From positions 1-45,242 of the forward strand of contig NZ_RHOV01000020.1 of NCBI RefSeq assembly GCF_003946655.1: a DNA stretch of 45,242 nt. The letters are read 5' to 3'. The notes beneath the pieces are model-generated. The model saw nothing but the letters and a program-made list of their open reading frames with translations. It was not told the DNA's origin and searched no databases. Each line of letters opens with the position of its first letter. Positions within the stretch are counted from its first letter, which is position 1. The translations under genes and the position numbers were made by a program. Origin of the DNA: Lapidilactobacillus achengensis. GTDB taxonomy: Bacteria; Bacillota; Bacilli; Lactobacillales; Lactobacillaceae. Below are positions 35,224 to 45,100 of the stretch, piece after piece.

Positions 35224-38094
35224 CTAGCGTTTAGCTTTGGTTTTCGCCTCGCTGGCCAACGTTCGTTCCCGATCACGTTGTAACACTGGCGCCAAATACT
35301 GACCTGTGTAACTTTCCGCCACTTGGGCGACTTCTTCAGGCGTGCCGGTGGCGACGATCGTTCCCCCACCTTCACCGCCTTCAGGACCAAGGTCGATCAG
35401 GTAGTCGGCGGATTTGATGATATCCAAATTATGTTCAATGATCAAAACCGTATTGCCATCATCGACCAAGCGATTCAAAACTTCCAATAAACGCTTGATA
35501 TCGTCTGAGTGCAAGCCTGTCGTCGGCTCATCCAAGATATATAAGTTGTGACCAGGTGATTGTTTGTGTAGCTCCGAAGCCAGTTTCATCCGTTGAGCCT
35601 CACCACCAGATAAAGTGGTGGCCGGTTGGCCCAATTGGACGTAACCGAGACCGACATCGACGATCGTCTGCAATTTACGGCGGATCTTGGGAATCGCGCT
35701 GAAGAAATCCAAGGCTTCAGCGACGGTCATGTTTAAGATCTCGGCGATATTTTTGCCCTTATAGGTCACTTCTAGGGTCTCGGAATTGTAACGTTGCCCG
35801 TGACAAACCTCGCAAGGGACATAAACATCGGGCAAGAAGTTCATCTCGATCTTGATAATGCCGTCGCCTTTACACGCCTCACAGCGCCCACCTTTGACAT
35901 TGAAGCTGAAACGGCCCTTCTTATAGCCGCGCAGCTTGGCCTCATTGGTTTGGGCAAACAGATCGCGCATATTATCAAAGACCCCGGTGTAAGTCGCCGG
36001 ATTGCTCCGCGGCGTCCGTCCGATCGGGCTTTGGTCAATATCGATCAGGCGATCGATATTCTTGTATCCCAGCAGACCGCTGTACTTGCCCGGTTTGGTC
36101 GAATTGCGATTCAGCTTCTGCGCCAAAGCCCGTTTCAAGATCAGATTGACCAAGGTTGATTTCCCCGATCCGGAAACACCGGTAACCACGATAAACTTAC
36201 CTAAAGGAAAATCAACGTCGATTTGTTTCAAATTATTTGCAGCCGCGCCTTGGACCGTGATTTTTTTGCCATTGCCGGGGCGGCGTTGCAATGGTAACGG
36301 AATAAATTCCTTGCCAGACAAGTAGCGCCCGGTCAAAGACTTAGAATTACGCGCGACTTGGGCCGGAGTTCCCGCCGCCATGACGCGGCCACCTTGCTCG
36401 CCGGCGCCGGGGCCGATATCGATCAAGTAATCAGCGGCGCGCATGGTGTCTTCATCATGCTCGACCACGATCAGGGTATTGCCCAAATCACGCATTTTCT
36501 TCAATGAGGCGATCAACCGATCGTTATCCCGTTGATGCAAGCCGATCGAAGGTTCATCCAAGATATACATGACCCCGGACAAATTAGAACCGATCTGTGT
36601 GGCCAAACGGATCCGTTGGGCTTCCCCACCAGACAAGGTTCCCGCTGCCCGTGACAAGGTCAAATAATCCAAGCCCACATTTTGTAAGAAGGTCAAGCGA
36701 TCTTGAACTTCCTTGAGGATCGGCTTGGCGATCGTCTGCTTTTGCTCCGACAAAGTCAATCCACCGAAAAATGGTAAGGCGTGCTTCACCGCGAACTCAG
36801 AAACTTCCGCGATATCCTTACCGGCAACTTTGACAGCCAGCGCTTGGGGGTTGAGGCGCGCGCCATGACAAGTTTCACAGGTCAACTCGGTCATGTATTG
36901 GCGCATGACTTGGCGGGTGAAGTCGCTACTGGTGTCGTTATAACGCCGTTTCACATTGGGAATGACCCCTTCGAAAACCGTGTCCACATCGCGTACCCCG
37001 CCGAAATCATTTTCATAATGGAAGTGGAAGGTTTGCTCGCCAGAACCATACAAAACCAGTTGGCGTTGTCGCTCGGTCAACTTGTTGAATGGCTTATCCA
37101 AATTAATGCGAAAAGCCTTGCTCGCCTGTTCCAATAGTTCGGGATAATACTGGGAGCTGATCGGATTCCACGGCGCCAAAGCACCCTGACGCAAGGTTAA
37201 GCTAGGATCAGGAACGACCAGATCCAAATCAACTTCCAACTTGACTCCGAGGCCATCACAATCCGGGCAAGCCCCAAAAGGCGCGTTGAAAGAGAACAAG
37301 CGCGGTTCCATCTCGCCGACCGTGAACCCACAGATCGGGCAAGCGTAATGTTCAGAAAAAACCAACATTTCGCCGCCGATCACATCCACATTGGCATAGC
37401 CTTCGGACAGACGCAAAGCCGCCTCTAAGGAATCAAATAACCGCGAACGGATCCCATTCTTAACAACTAAACGATCGACAACGATGTCGATATCATGTTT
37501 CTTGTTCTTGTCCAGCTCTAATTCATCGCTGATTTCATGCAACTCACCGTCGACACGTAGCCGCACGTAACCTTCGCGCTTGATCATGTCAAAGGCTTTC
37601 TTGTGCTGACCCTTCTTCCGGCGGACGATCGGCGAGAAAATCTGCACCTTCGTTCGCTCAGGCAACTGGAGGACACGATCGACCATTTGATCCACCGACT
37701 GACTGGAAATCACGGTGCCATCATTGGGACAGATCGGTGTTCCCACCCGCGCCCACAGGAGCCGCAGATAATCGTTGATCTCGGTGACCGTCCCTACGGT
37801 TGAGCGGGGATTCTTCGAAGTTGTCTTCTGATCGATCGAGATCGCGGGACTGAGCCCGTCAATACTATCCACATCTGGCTTGTCCATTTGCCCCAGAAAT
37901 TGCCGCGCGTATGCGGATAAACTCTCCACATAACGCCGCTGCCCTTCCGCATAAAGAGTGTCAAACGCCAATGAACTCTTTCCGGAGCCTGACAATCCGG
38001 TGACAACGACTAATTTATCCCGCGGGATGGTTACATCAATATTCTTTAAGTTGTGGGCGCGCGCGCCATGGATCACAATCTTATCATTCGCCAA
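35224..38094 (-). CDS. uvrA: Excinuclease ABC subunit A
   Basis: A 956-residue UvrA, the damage-recognition ATPase of nucleotide excision repair. Two ATPase units each have Walker A ([12 protein letters not shown] near 31; [12 protein letters not shown] near 640) and the signature LSGGEAQR. Zinc modules [19 protein letters not shown] with CPDCDG, and CEACKGDG with CEVCHG, are intact. The start is TTG at 38094 with GAGGTGG lying in the last codons of uvrB, so uvrA depends on uvrB translation. It forms an operon with uvrB. Confidence 0.98.
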   Translation of the reverse strand: MANDKIVIHGARAHNLKNIDVTIPRDKLVVVTGLSGSGKSSLAFDTLYAEGQRRYVESLSAYARQFLGQMDKPDVDSIDGLSPAISIDQKTTSKNPRSTVGTVTEINDYLRLLWARVGTPICPNDGTVISSQSVDQMVDRVLQLPERTKVQIFSPIVRRKKGQHKKAFDMIKREGYVRLRVDGELHEISDELELDKNKKHDIDIVVDRLVVKNGIRSRLFDSLEAALRLSEGYANVDVIGGEMLVFSEHYACPICGFTVGEMEPRLFSFNAPFGACPDCDGLGVKLEVDLDLVVPDPSLTLRQGALAPWNPISSQYYPELLEQASKAFRINLDKPFNKLTERQRQLVLYGSGEQTFHFHYENDFGGVRDVDTVFEGVIPNVKRRYNDTSSDFTRQVMRQYMTELTCETCHGARLNPQALAVKVAGKDIAEVSEFAVKHALPFFGGLTLSEQKQTIAKPILKEVQDRLTFLQNVGLDYLTLSRAAGTLSGGEAQRIRLATQIGSNLSGVMYILDEPSIGLHQRDNDRLIASLKKMRDLGNTLIVVEHDEDTMRAADYLIDIGPGAGEQGGRVMAAGTPAQVARNSKSLTGRYLSGKEFIPLPLQRRPGNGKKITVQGAAANNLKQIDVDFPLGKFIVVTGVSGSGKSTLVNLILKRALAQKLNRNSTKPGKYSGLLGYKNIDRLIDIDQSPIGRTPRSNPATYTGVFDNMRDLFAQTNEAKLRGYKKGRFSFNVKGGRCEACKGDGIIKIEMNFLPDVYVPCEVCHGQRYNSETLEVTYKGKNIAEILNMTVAEALDFFSAIPKIRRKLQTIVDVGLGYVQLGQPATTLSGGEAQRMKLASELHKQSPGHNLYILDEPTTGLHSDDIKRLLEVLNRLVDDGNTVLIIEHNLDIIKSADYLIDLGPEGGEGGGTIVATGTPEEVAQVAESYTGQYLAPVLQRDRERTLASEAKTKAKR

Positions 38095-38096
38095 AA

Positions 38097-40100
38097 TTAA
38101 ACCACCTCAGTCTTCAATTCCATGATCATATCGCGTAAATTCGCCGCGTTTTCGAAGTCTAATTCTTTAGCGGCCTGTTGCATTTGTTGGGTCAAGCTGG
38201 CCACCAGATCTTTCTTCTCGGCCTTACTCATCTCATCAACGTTAAGCTCAGCCGCGGTTTCCGCCACTTGTTCATCACCCACCGATTTCGTCGCGGTAAT
38301 GGCGTCACGAATCGGTTTAATGATCGTCGTCGGCGTCACGTGATGAACTTCGTTGAATTTCTCTTGAATCTCCCGGCGCCGATTGGTTTCCCGAATGGCC
38401 ACATCCATTGAATCAGTTATTTTGTCGGCGTACATGATTACTTGCCCATGAACGTTCCGCGCCGCGCGACCGATTGTCTGGATCAACGGTCGTTCGGAGC
38501 GCAAGAAGCCTTCCTTATCCGCGTCCAAAATCGCGACCAAAGACACTTCCGGCACGTCGATCCCTTCACGCAAAAGGTTGATCCCCACCAAAACATCAAA
38601 TTTGCCTAAGCGCAGATCCCGAATGATCTGGGTCCGCTCCAAGGTCTTGATGTCACTATGCAGATATTTGACCTTGATTCCCAAATCTTTCAAGTAATCA
38701 GTTAGATCTTCAGCCATTTTCTTCGTCAAGGTGGTGACAAAGACCCGCTCATGTTGCTCGGTGCGTTGGTTGATCTCGCCCACCAAATCATCGATCTGGC
38801 CCATGATCGGCCGTACTTCCACCTTCGGATCCAACAAGCCAGTCGGCCGGATCACTTGCTCCACCACATCATTGGTCGCCGCCAATTCATAGGGACCCGG
38901 TGTCGCCGAAACGTACATGATCTGGTGCACGTGCTGCTCGAATTCGGCCAAGGTCAGCGGCCGGTTATCCAGCGCGCTAGGCAACCGAAAACCATAATCC
39001 ACTAACATTTGTTTCCGTGCCCGGTCCCCATTGTACATCCCGCGAATCTGCGGCATGGTCACATGAGACTCATCGATCATAATGTTGAAATCAGGTGGGA
39101 AGAAGTCCAACAACGTAAAGGGCGGCTCGCCTTCCGCCCGACCTTCCATATGACGCGAATAGTTTTCGATCCCAGAGGTGTAGCCCATTTCTTGCATCAT
39201 TTCGATATCGTAAGTGGTCCGCTGCTCCAAACGTTGCGCTTCTAGCAACTTATTCTGCCCACGTAGTTCGACCAGACGTTGATCCAACTCTTTTTGAATC
39301 CGGGCGATCGCTTCCGTCATCTGAACATCATTGGTCATAAAATGCGTCGCCGGGAAAATTGAAACCTGTTCCCGCTCGCCAATAACTTCGCCGGTCAGCG
39401 CGTCTACTTCCACGATCCGATCGATCTCGTCGCCGAAGAATTCAACACGTAACGCGTGGTCATCTCGCGAAGCTGGGAAGATCTCGACCACATCGCCCCG
39501 AACCCGGAAGCGGCCCCGCTGAAAATCAATATCATTGCGATCAAACTGCAAACCGACAAGCTGACGCAATAGGTCATTGCGTTCAACTGTCATGCCTTCC
39601 CGCAATGAGAGCACACTATCCCGATATTCCCGAGGATCACCTAAACCGAAAATACACGAAACCGAAGCGACCACCACCACATCGTTACGTTCCAACAAAG
39701 CGCTGGTCGCCGAGTGCCGCAACTTATCGATCTCATCATTGATCGAGGAATCCTTCTCAATGTATGTGTCACTGGATGGCACATAAGCTTCAGGTTGATA
39801 ATAATCATAATAACTGACGAAATATTCAACCCGATTGTGAGGAAAGAACTCCTTGAACTCACCATAGAGCTGACCCGCCAAGGTCTTATTATGGGAGATG
39901 ATCAGCGTGGGTTTATTCAACTTGGCAATCACATTCGCCATCGTGAACGTCTTCCCCGTACCCGTAGCGCCTTGCAGCACCTGAGCCTTCTCACCCTGTT
40001 CAAAGCCTTGGATTAGTTGCTTGATGGCCTGACCCTGATCGCCGGCCGGTGAATATTTTGAAACTAATTCAAATTGATGATCTGTCTCGCGTTTTAACAA
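38097..40100 (-). CDS. uvrB: Excinuclease ABC subunit B
   Basis: A 667-residue UvrB, the helicase-like damage verifier. Walker [11 protein letters not shown], the beta-hairpin [16 protein letters not shown], and the C-terminal UVR motif ([15 protein letters not shown]) are present. TTG at 40100 is preferred ([22 protein letters not shown]): GGGGGT lies six bases before it. The GTG at 40118 would leave that site within the coding region. A LexA-like box and a leader hairpin lie upstream. Confidence 0.97.
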   Translation of the reverse strand: MLKRETDHQFELVSKYSPAGDQGQAIKQLIQGFEQGEKAQVLQGATGTGKTFTMANVIAKLNKPTLIISHNKTLAGQLYGEFKEFFPHNRVEYFVSYYDYYQPEAYVPSSDTYIEKDSSINDEIDKLRHSATSALLERNDVVVVASVSCIFGLGDPREYRDSVLSLREGMTVERNDLLRQLVGLQFDRNDIDFQRGRFRVRGDVVEIFPASRDDHALRVEFFGDEIDRIVEVDALTGEVIGEREQVSIFPATHFMTNDVQMTEAIARIQKELDQRLVELRGQNKLLEAQRLEQRTTYDIEMMQEMGYTSGIENYSRHMEGRAEGEPPFTLLDFFPPDFNIMIDESHVTMPQIRGMYNGDRARKQMLVDYGFRLPSALDNRPLTLAEFEQHVHQIMYVSATPGPYELAATNDVVEQVIRPTGLLDPKVEVRPIMGQIDDLVGEINQRTEQHERVFVTTLTKKMAEDLTDYLKDLGIKVKYLHSDIKTLERTQIIRDLRLGKFDVLVGINLLREGIDVPEVSLVAILDADKEGFLRSERPLIQTIGRAARNVHGQVIMYADKITDSMDVAIRETNRRREIQEKFNEVHHVTPTTIIKPIRDAITATKSVGDEQVAETAAELNVDEMSKAEKKDLVASLTQQMQQAAKELDFENAANLRDMIMELKTEVV

Positions 40101-40127
40101 ATTTTGACCCCCAAACACATCCGAACA

Positions 40128-40166
40128 TAAAAGCCCTTGATGCCAGACTGGCCATGAAGGGCTTTA
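40128..40166 (-). terminator. Terminator-like hairpin in the uvrB leader
   Basis: Minus strand AAAGCCCTT..AAGGGCTTTT around a loop of about 18 nt. It is about 30 bp before the uvrB start. It either ends transcripts from the HD-hydrolase gene, or attenuates uvrB itself, since the promoter must lie upstream of it. Confidence 0.65.
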
Positions 40167-40258
40167 CGATCAACAATAAACTCAATCAAACAGGTCGCCT
40201 GTTCACGACAGTCATGCCAGAAACAAAGCAACTTTAACTATGTTTCAGTGTACCACAC

Positions 40259-40272
40259 CGAACATATTTTCG
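40259..40272. promoter_or_regulatory. LexA/DinR-like SOS box upstream of uvrB
   Basis: CGAACATATTTTCG differs by one base from the symmetric CGAACATATGTTCG. It sits just upstream of an extended -10 on the minus strand (TGGTACACT), about 160 bp before uvrB. LexA control of uvrB is the rule in Gram-positives. Confidence 0.7.
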
Positions 40273-40315
40273 CTATCTTTTTGCTAGTTTTCCCCTGAAC
40301 TGACGCGAAGAAAAA

Positions 40316-40954
40316 TCAGAGATCAGCGGGCAACAATTCTCGCGTTGCGCGCAGCAAGCGATCACGATCGGCGAACTCCTCTTGAAGCAGTTCAGGCAAG
40401 ACTTCCTTCAAGAAATATTGAACCGAAGGCCGTTCGCGGAACAGTAAAATCGTCGTCAAACTCTCCCGGAAAATATCCAAAAAGACAGATTGGGGATTGC
40501 CCTTCTCGATTTCGCCAAATGATTCGTACAACAAATCAACTTTATCCGCAATCGACAAGATCTGGCCTTCCAGCGTTTCATCCTTTCCTTCGGCTAACCG
40601 GCGAGCATAACGATCCTGCAAAAATTCCGGCACTTCATTTTTGATGAAATTTTGCGTCATCCGCGCTTCAACTTCGGCCAACTGATGGCGCAGTTCCGGC
40701 GTCGCATACTTGACAGGCGTCTTGATGTCACCAATAAAGCGCTCCGTGTAGTCGTGATTAAGCGCCTTTTCGTAAAGTCGCTGCCAATCCACCTGCGCAC
40801 CGTGGATCTCTTCGATATCGCCTAACATTTGCGCGATTTCCGCGACCTTGAATGAATGGGCCGCCACCGTGTGCTCCTGATATTTGAAAAAACCTGGCGC
40901 TCGATTCAGTGTTTCCAGATTACTCAATCCTTGTAGATAAGCGTGCATTCCCAT
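40316..40954 (-). CDS. YfbR-like HD-domain hydrolase
   Basis: A 212-residue HD-superfamily protein. Metal ligands are visible as His in TVAAHSFKVAEIAQML (near residue 33) and His-Asp in ALNHDYTERFIGDIKTPVKY (near 68), with a later Asp in SIADKVDLLYESFGE. YfbR of E. coli is a 5'-deoxynucleotidase; the lactobacillus member is uncharacterised. ATG at 40954 follows GGAGG. It lies upstream of uvrB in the same direction. Confidence 0.85.
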   Translation of the reverse strand: MGMHAYLQGLSNLETLNRAPGFFKYQEHTVAAHSFKVAEIAQMLGDIEEIHGAQVDWQRLYEKALNHDYTERFIGDIKTPVKYATPELRHQLAEVEARMTQNFIKNEVPEFLQDRYARRLAEGKDETLEGQILSIADKVDLLYESFGEIEKGNPQSVFLDIFRESLTTILLFRERPSVQYFLKEVLPELLQEEFADRDRLLRATRELLPADL

Positions 40955-41166
40955 GAGTTGGCCTCCATTCATTACTTGTATCTTGATCTAAAATTTTATC
41001 TATTCTAGCACAAGATATGGTAGCGTGCAACCAAATCAGGTTCATCATCCCGATTGTGGCGAAAGTCAGACAGCGATTCGATCGTCGAACTACAAAAAAG
41101 TCTGGTCTGACTGATCGGTCTAGGTAGCGGACTTGCTTGCCACGGAGCGCATCACTTATTTCAAGT

Positions 41167-41196
41167 CAAGCATGCCTATTCCAAGCATACCTATTC
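41167..41196 (+). repeat. 15-bp tandem duplication
   Basis: CAAGCATGCCTATTC then CAAGCATACCTATTC. It lies downstream of the 17-codon ORF on the minus strand. Nothing else is identified in 40973-41263. Confidence 0.6.
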
Positions 41197-41263
41197 AATG
41201 ATCGCTTCGAATAACGCCGGTCGAAGCATACGGCTTGACCGCGTTAGCGCTGATCCCAGCTAT

Positions 41264-41317
41264 TTACAATGGCAGCACGACTTCCCAGATACCATCTTCA
41301 TGTATTTCAAAAATCAT
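41264..41317 (-). CDS. Possible 17-residue peptide ORF divergent from an Rgg-type gene
   Basis: MIFEIHEDGIWEVVLPL then TAA, with AAGAAGG nine bases before the ATG and TATAAT/TATACC -10-like strings further upstream. It has no signal segment. It is placed like the leaderless or short hydrophobic pheromone genes beside streptococcal Rgg regulators. The evidence is position, ribosome site and composition only. Confidence 0.4.
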   Translation of the reverse strand: MIFEIHEDGIWEVVLPL

Positions 41318-41426
41318 TGTGTTCAACCTTCTTTCCCTTGAATAGATTTGGTATAGTTATTATATAATTCACTAAAAAAAGATGACGATTAGCCCCCTAC
41401 TTCGTCTAAAATAAAAAGGTGATCTG

Positions 41427-42272
41427 ATGAATCATTCCTCACTAATTAGGCAACCCAGAATTGAAAGAGGTCTCTCCCAAGAAAGATTGTCAATTGGTAT
41501 CTCAAAACGCAGTACGCTCGCTTCCTTCGAAAAACAGGGGACTAGAATTTCTTATGCCATCCTGATCCAATATTTAGAACGAATGAACATCACACTAGAA
41601 GAGTACCAATTTTTGCTTGATCACACCAAAGTCAGCGAGAAACGCGAGATTTCGGCCATTTTTTATCACAAATCGAGTCAAAGTTTCGATGAGAATTTCT
41701 CAGTATTTCTTAATCAAAAATACCGTGAAACCGCCGATAATTACTATCTGATACTCAAAGCAGAGTATTTACTGATCATGAGCAAAAAAGAAGGTTGCAA
41801 TTTGGCTAGCTTTACGGAAAGCAAACAAATCATCCAATCATACCTAGACATGATTTCAACATGGGGCAGGTTCGAACTATCGATCTTTATCAATACCATG
41901 TATTGTTTTGACGATGATTATATTCTTTTACACTTTAAGAGATCGATTCAGAAGATGAAAGGCTATCTGGATAATCTTTACTACAGTAGAGATATTCTGG
42001 CTTTCTTGATCAACGGCGTCACCTTGGGCTATGAACGAAAATCAAAGGCCCTCTTTGATGTTTTCCAACCGCAATTGCACTTTTTGGCGACGGAGCTTAA
42101 GAACGTGGAGGCCAATCTGATTTGGAAAGTATTCAACTTTCTAACCACTGACGAGCGTTACAGTAGACAGCGCCGGGATGAACTCGTGGCTGTGCTTGAC
42201 TACCTAGGAAAAGAAAGATTAATCAATTATCTGGAGACGAATCTCGAAAGTTCATCTGATGCAGACCTTTGA
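41427..42272 (+). CDS. Rgg/MutR-type regulator
   Basis: A 281-residue protein with an N-terminal helix-turn-helix (RQPRIERGLSQERLSIGISKRSTLASFEKQGTRISYAILIQYLERMNIT, residues 8-56) and an all-helical C-terminal part of the size and pattern of Rgg peptide sensors. ATG at 41427 follows AAAAAGGTG. AT-rich divergent promoter strings lie at 41350-41370. Gene content (lower GC, AGA codons) differs from the neighbouring core genes, suggesting transfer. Targets may be the divergent 17-codon ORF and the membrane peptide downstream. Confidence 0.82.
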   Translation: MNHSSLIRQPRIERGLSQERLSIGISKRSTLASFEKQGTRISYAILIQYLERMNITLEEYQFLLDHTKVSEKREISAIFYHKSSQSFDENFSVFLNQKYRETADNYYLILKAEYLLIMSKKEGCNLASFTESKQIIQSYLDMISTWGRFELSIFINTMYCFDDDYILLHFKRSIQKMKGYLDNLYYSRDILAFLINGVTLGYERKSKALFDVFQPQLHFLATELKNVEANLIWKVFNFLTTDERYSRQRRDELVAVLDYLGKERLINYLETNLESSSDADL

Positions 42273-42588
42273 TAATTCCTATGACGAAATAGCGGTCAAA
42301 ATAAACCTATCCGCAGAAAAGTCCGCCATAATAGATTTCAAGCCCGAATAATTCATGCTTTGCCTCACGAGTTTGCTCTCCCAGCGCCCGCCAGATATTG
42401 AATGAATTATTTAGGCCAAGATAAGCTCCCTGATTGGACGAGGCTCAGGTGGCGAACACGTTTGAGAAAGATGATGGAGATCATACTAAGCAGGATAAAT
42501 CACACAAAACATTTGCGACGATTGGCGCAATTGAACCAGAATCAGCCATAATTAATGGAATCTAGACATGAATGCGGGTGAATAGACA

Positions 42589-42759
42589 ATGACAAAGAAA
42601 CAGTTATTCATGAAAGTCGCAGAGACTATCCTGATGATTATCTTATACTATCTTGTTTTCAACTATCATTTAGGAAAGCATGTCCAGATTCTACTTGGTT
42701 TGGTCATGATCGCTATTATTTGGCTTCCAGATAGTCTTGTAAAACGAAAGGGAGAGTAG
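42589..42759 (+). CDS. Small two-helix membrane protein (56 residues)
   Basis: It begins MTKKQLFMKVAETILM and ends VKRKGE. Two hydrophobic stretches (ILMIILYYLVF and ILLGLVMIAIIWLP) are joined by a short basic loop (NYHLGKHVQ). GGGTG lies nine bases before the ATG. Both ends are basic. No family is recognised. It lies 316 bp after the Rgg-type gene. The gap 42273-42588 holds an HP-like remnant (GGTGGCGAACACGTTTGAG near 42450) and no clear gene. Confidence 0.5.
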   Translation: MTKKQLFMKVAETILMIILYYLVFNYHLGKHVQILLGLVMIAIIWLPDSLVKRKGE

Positions 42760-42928
42760 TTCCAAAATCATCAAAGTCAGGCTCTTCTCTGGCTCAGCTC
42801 ACCTCGGCATCGCAAACGTTCGCTACCACTTTAGGCTGTGTTATTCCTACTCAGACTGATCGTTAAACTGACCGATGATAGAACGCATGCTAACATTTTG
42901 GGAGGGCGTTTTGTGCCACCTTTTTATC

Positions 42929-42952
42929 CACCTGCATAGCGGGTGTTTTTTT
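42929..42952 (+). terminator. Terminator after the small membrane protein
   Basis: CACCTGC, ATA, GCGGGTG with one wobble, then seven T. Confidence 0.85.
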
Positions 42953-42974
42953 ATTTCGTCGGCTCAACTGAACC

Positions 42975-43042
42975 CGGCCACACTAGCAAAAGCACTTTAT
43001 TAAATATTCCGCCCAGTTTGCGGATAGGCTCAAACTTGCCCA
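42975..43042 (+). repeat. L linker remnant before Y2 copy d
   Basis: CTAGCAAAAGCACTTTATTAA and GCGGATAGGCTCAAACTTGC correspond to the end of L modules at 22300 and 22620. Only about 70 bp remain. Confidence 0.55.
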
Positions 43043-43200
43043 GCAACCGCCTCAGGGCGTGTGGCTCAGCAGTGAGATTTGTCTTAGTGATTTATCACTT
43101 AGACAAAGCCCTGATTTTGAGACAAGCCGCGCCCTTTGCGGATTGGCTCAAAACAGCGTCCACTGCGTTCCAGCCACGACAAACGTCCTGAGGCGGTTGC
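43043..43200 (+). repeat. Y2 structured repeat, copy d
   Basis: The outer stem is GCAACCGCCTCAGG / CCTGAGGCGGTTGC. Hairpin A is TTTGTCTTAGTG..CACTTAGACAAA: several pairs differ from copy a on both arms, with the T-T mismatch kept. Confidence 0.9.
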
Positions 43201-43233
43201 GTCACCATCAAACCCAGCGCATCTGCAAGTCCA

Positions 43234-43268
43234 ACAAAAAAATCCTCAAGCCAACTCGACTTGAGGAT
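43234..43268 (-). terminator. Terminator of the phosphoglucomutase gene
   Basis: Minus strand ATCCTCAAG..CTTGAGGAT then seven T, a few bases after the stop codon. Confidence 0.9.
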
Positions 43269-43275
43269 GAAAACA

Positions 43276-44997
43276 TTACTGTAAACGGGGACTCAACGCT
43301 GCTTGGTAGCGATCAAGTTTTTGCAGACCAGCCGCTTCACTGTCCGCGACCACACCGAAATATAGCTTGATCTTCGGCTCGGTCCCAGACGGACGCACTG
43401 CGATCCAAGTTTCATCTGCTAAATAGTATTTCAAAACATTAGCTTTGGGTAACGCCAGTTTGCTGACCGTGCCATCGGCCAAGGTTGCGGTTTGCGCTTG
43501 ATAATCCTCCACGCGCGTAACCGCGACGTCAGCGACTGCGCTAACTGGGTTCTGCCGAAATTCGGTCATGACTTGGGCCATCTTTTCTTGGCCAGCCAGG
43601 CCTTCGAAATCAAAGGAAACGGTTCGTTCTTGGAAATGCCCAAATTCGCGATAAAGACTTTGAAGACCGTCATACATGGTCAAGCCCTTTTCCCGATAAT
43701 AAGCGGCCACTTCCGCCAAAAGGACCGCGGCCTGCATGGCGTCTTTGTCGCGAACGAAGGATTTGACCAAATAACCATAACTTTCCTCGAAGCCGAAGAG
43801 GAAGTGGCCTTGGCCGGTAACTTCCATTTGTTCGATCTGCTCGCCGATATATTTAAAACCGGTCAAAACGTTGCGGGTCTCGATATTATAGTGAGCGGCG
43901 ACTTTAGCTGGAAATTCGCTGGAAACGATTGATTTGACAATCACCCCGTCAGCGGGCAACTTGCCTTGGGCCTGATAAGCTTCCAACAGATAGTTGACCA
44001 TCAAGGCGGCAATCTGATTACCCGTCAATAAATGATAGTCACCATTTGGTTGCCGCACGGCCGCGCCTAACCGATCCGCGTCAGGATCCGTGGCGATCAA
44101 TAGATCCGCCCCGGTTTTCTTGCCAAGGGCTTCCGCCAATTCGAAGGCCTTAGGAAATTCTGGATTAGGAAACGGTGTCGTCGCAAATTCAGGATCCAGG
44201 ATCGCCTGTTCAGGAACAACTTGGATCTTGGTCAGGCCCGCTTGACGGAAAACGCGCTCATAGAGCATTTTTCCGGTACCATGGAGCGGCGAATAAACCA
44301 ATGTGAAATCCGCGGCAACTTTCTTGATCAATTCAGGTTGGACAGTAACGGTGGCTAATTGGGCCAAGTAGGCTTGGTCCACATCTTCACCGACCAATTG
44401 CAGCAAATGAGCGTCGCGTAACTCGTTCTGGCGCATGGACTTGATCTGGAAAAGATCAGTCACTTTCTCGATATAAGCGACGATCTGCCCCACTTCTTCT
44501 GGTGGCATTTGCCCACCATCAGGTCCATAAATTTTATAACCATTATATTGCTTCGGATTGTGGCTGGCCGTGATCATGATCCCAGCGTAGGTGTGTAAGT
44601 GACGCACCGCAAAGGAAAGTTCTGGCGTTGGCCGCAGCGAATCGAACACGTAACTCTTGATGCCGTGGGCGCCTAAGACACCTGCCGCAACAAAAGCGAA
44701 CGCTTGCGAATGATAGCGGGAATCGTAACTGATTGCCACGCCGGCTGCTTTTTTCTCAGCAGAAAGTTGGTCCATAAAGCAAGCTAGCCCTTCAGTCGCC
44801 TGTTGAACGGTGTAAATATTCAACGCGTTGATCCCAGGGCCCATCACGCCACGCATTCCCGCCGTACCAAACTCCAGGGGCTGAGTAAACGCCTCTTGTA
44901 ACGCCGCTTCATCGTGCGCCATCGCGGTTAGATCTTGCCGCAGATCAGTGGTTAGATCTGCCTTTTGCCAAAGTTGATAATTATCCTGCCAACTCAT
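43276..44997 (-). CDS. pgm: Phosphoglucomutase / phosphomannomutase
   Basis: A 573-residue alpha-D-phosphohexomutase that interconverts glucose-1- and glucose-6-phosphate, feeding wall polymers, exopolysaccharide and glycogen-type pathways. The catalytic phosphoserine loop ITASHNPKQYNGYK (near residues 140-153), the metal loop TDPDADRLG (near 310), the sugar loop GFEESYGY and the phosphate-binding RPSGTEPKIK are intact. ATG at 44997 follows AAAGGTGG; the upstream in-frame ATG at 45027 overlaps a TATAAT promoter string. Confidence 0.96.
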   Translation of the reverse strand: MSWQDNYQLWQKADLTTDLRQDLTAMAHDEAALQEAFTQPLEFGTAGMRGVMGPGINALNIYTVQQATEGLACFMDQLSAEKKAAGVAISYDSRYHSQAFAFVAAGVLGAHGIKSYVFDSLRPTPELSFAVRHLHTYAGIMITASHNPKQYNGYKIYGPDGGQMPPEEVGQIVAYIEKVTDLFQIKSMRQNELRDAHLLQLVGEDVDQAYLAQLATVTVQPELIKKVAADFTLVYSPLHGTGKMLYERVFRQAGLTKIQVVPEQAILDPEFATTPFPNPEFPKAFELAEALGKKTGADLLIATDPDADRLGAAVRQPNGDYHLLTGNQIAALMVNYLLEAYQAQGKLPADGVIVKSIVSSEFPAKVAAHYNIETRNVLTGFKYIGEQIEQMEVTGQGHFLFGFEESYGYLVKSFVRDKDAMQAAVLLAEVAAYYREKGLTMYDGLQSLYREFGHFQERTVSFDFEGLAGQEKMAQVMTEFRQNPVSAVADVAVTRVEDYQAQTATLADGTVSKLALPKANVLKYYLADETWIAVRPSGTEPKIKLYFGVVADSEAAGLQKLDRYQAALSPRLQ

Positions 44998-45025
44998 CAA
45001 AAAACCACCTTTCATTACTGGTTCC

Positions 45026-45053
45026 ATTATACCTGATTCCCTGTGACTGAACA
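45026..45053 (-). promoter_or_regulatory. Probable pgm promoter
   Basis: Minus-strand TATAAT (top 45026-45031) with TGTTCA 16 bp upstream. It sits 29 bp before the chosen start. Confidence 0.5.
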
Positions 45054-45100
45054 GCCTTCACCGGGAAAATTCGGCGTTTTTATTGGTCTAGATCAAATCA

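Noticed and set aside
35121-35390. 89-codon minus-strand ORF overlapping the end of uvrA
   Set aside because: It is a frame shadow of uvrA with no ribosome site and an unlikely composition.
41040-41100. Hairpin GTCAGAC..GTCTGAC as a terminator
   Set aside because: The loop is long, no T run follows on either strand at the right place, and no gene end is close enough.
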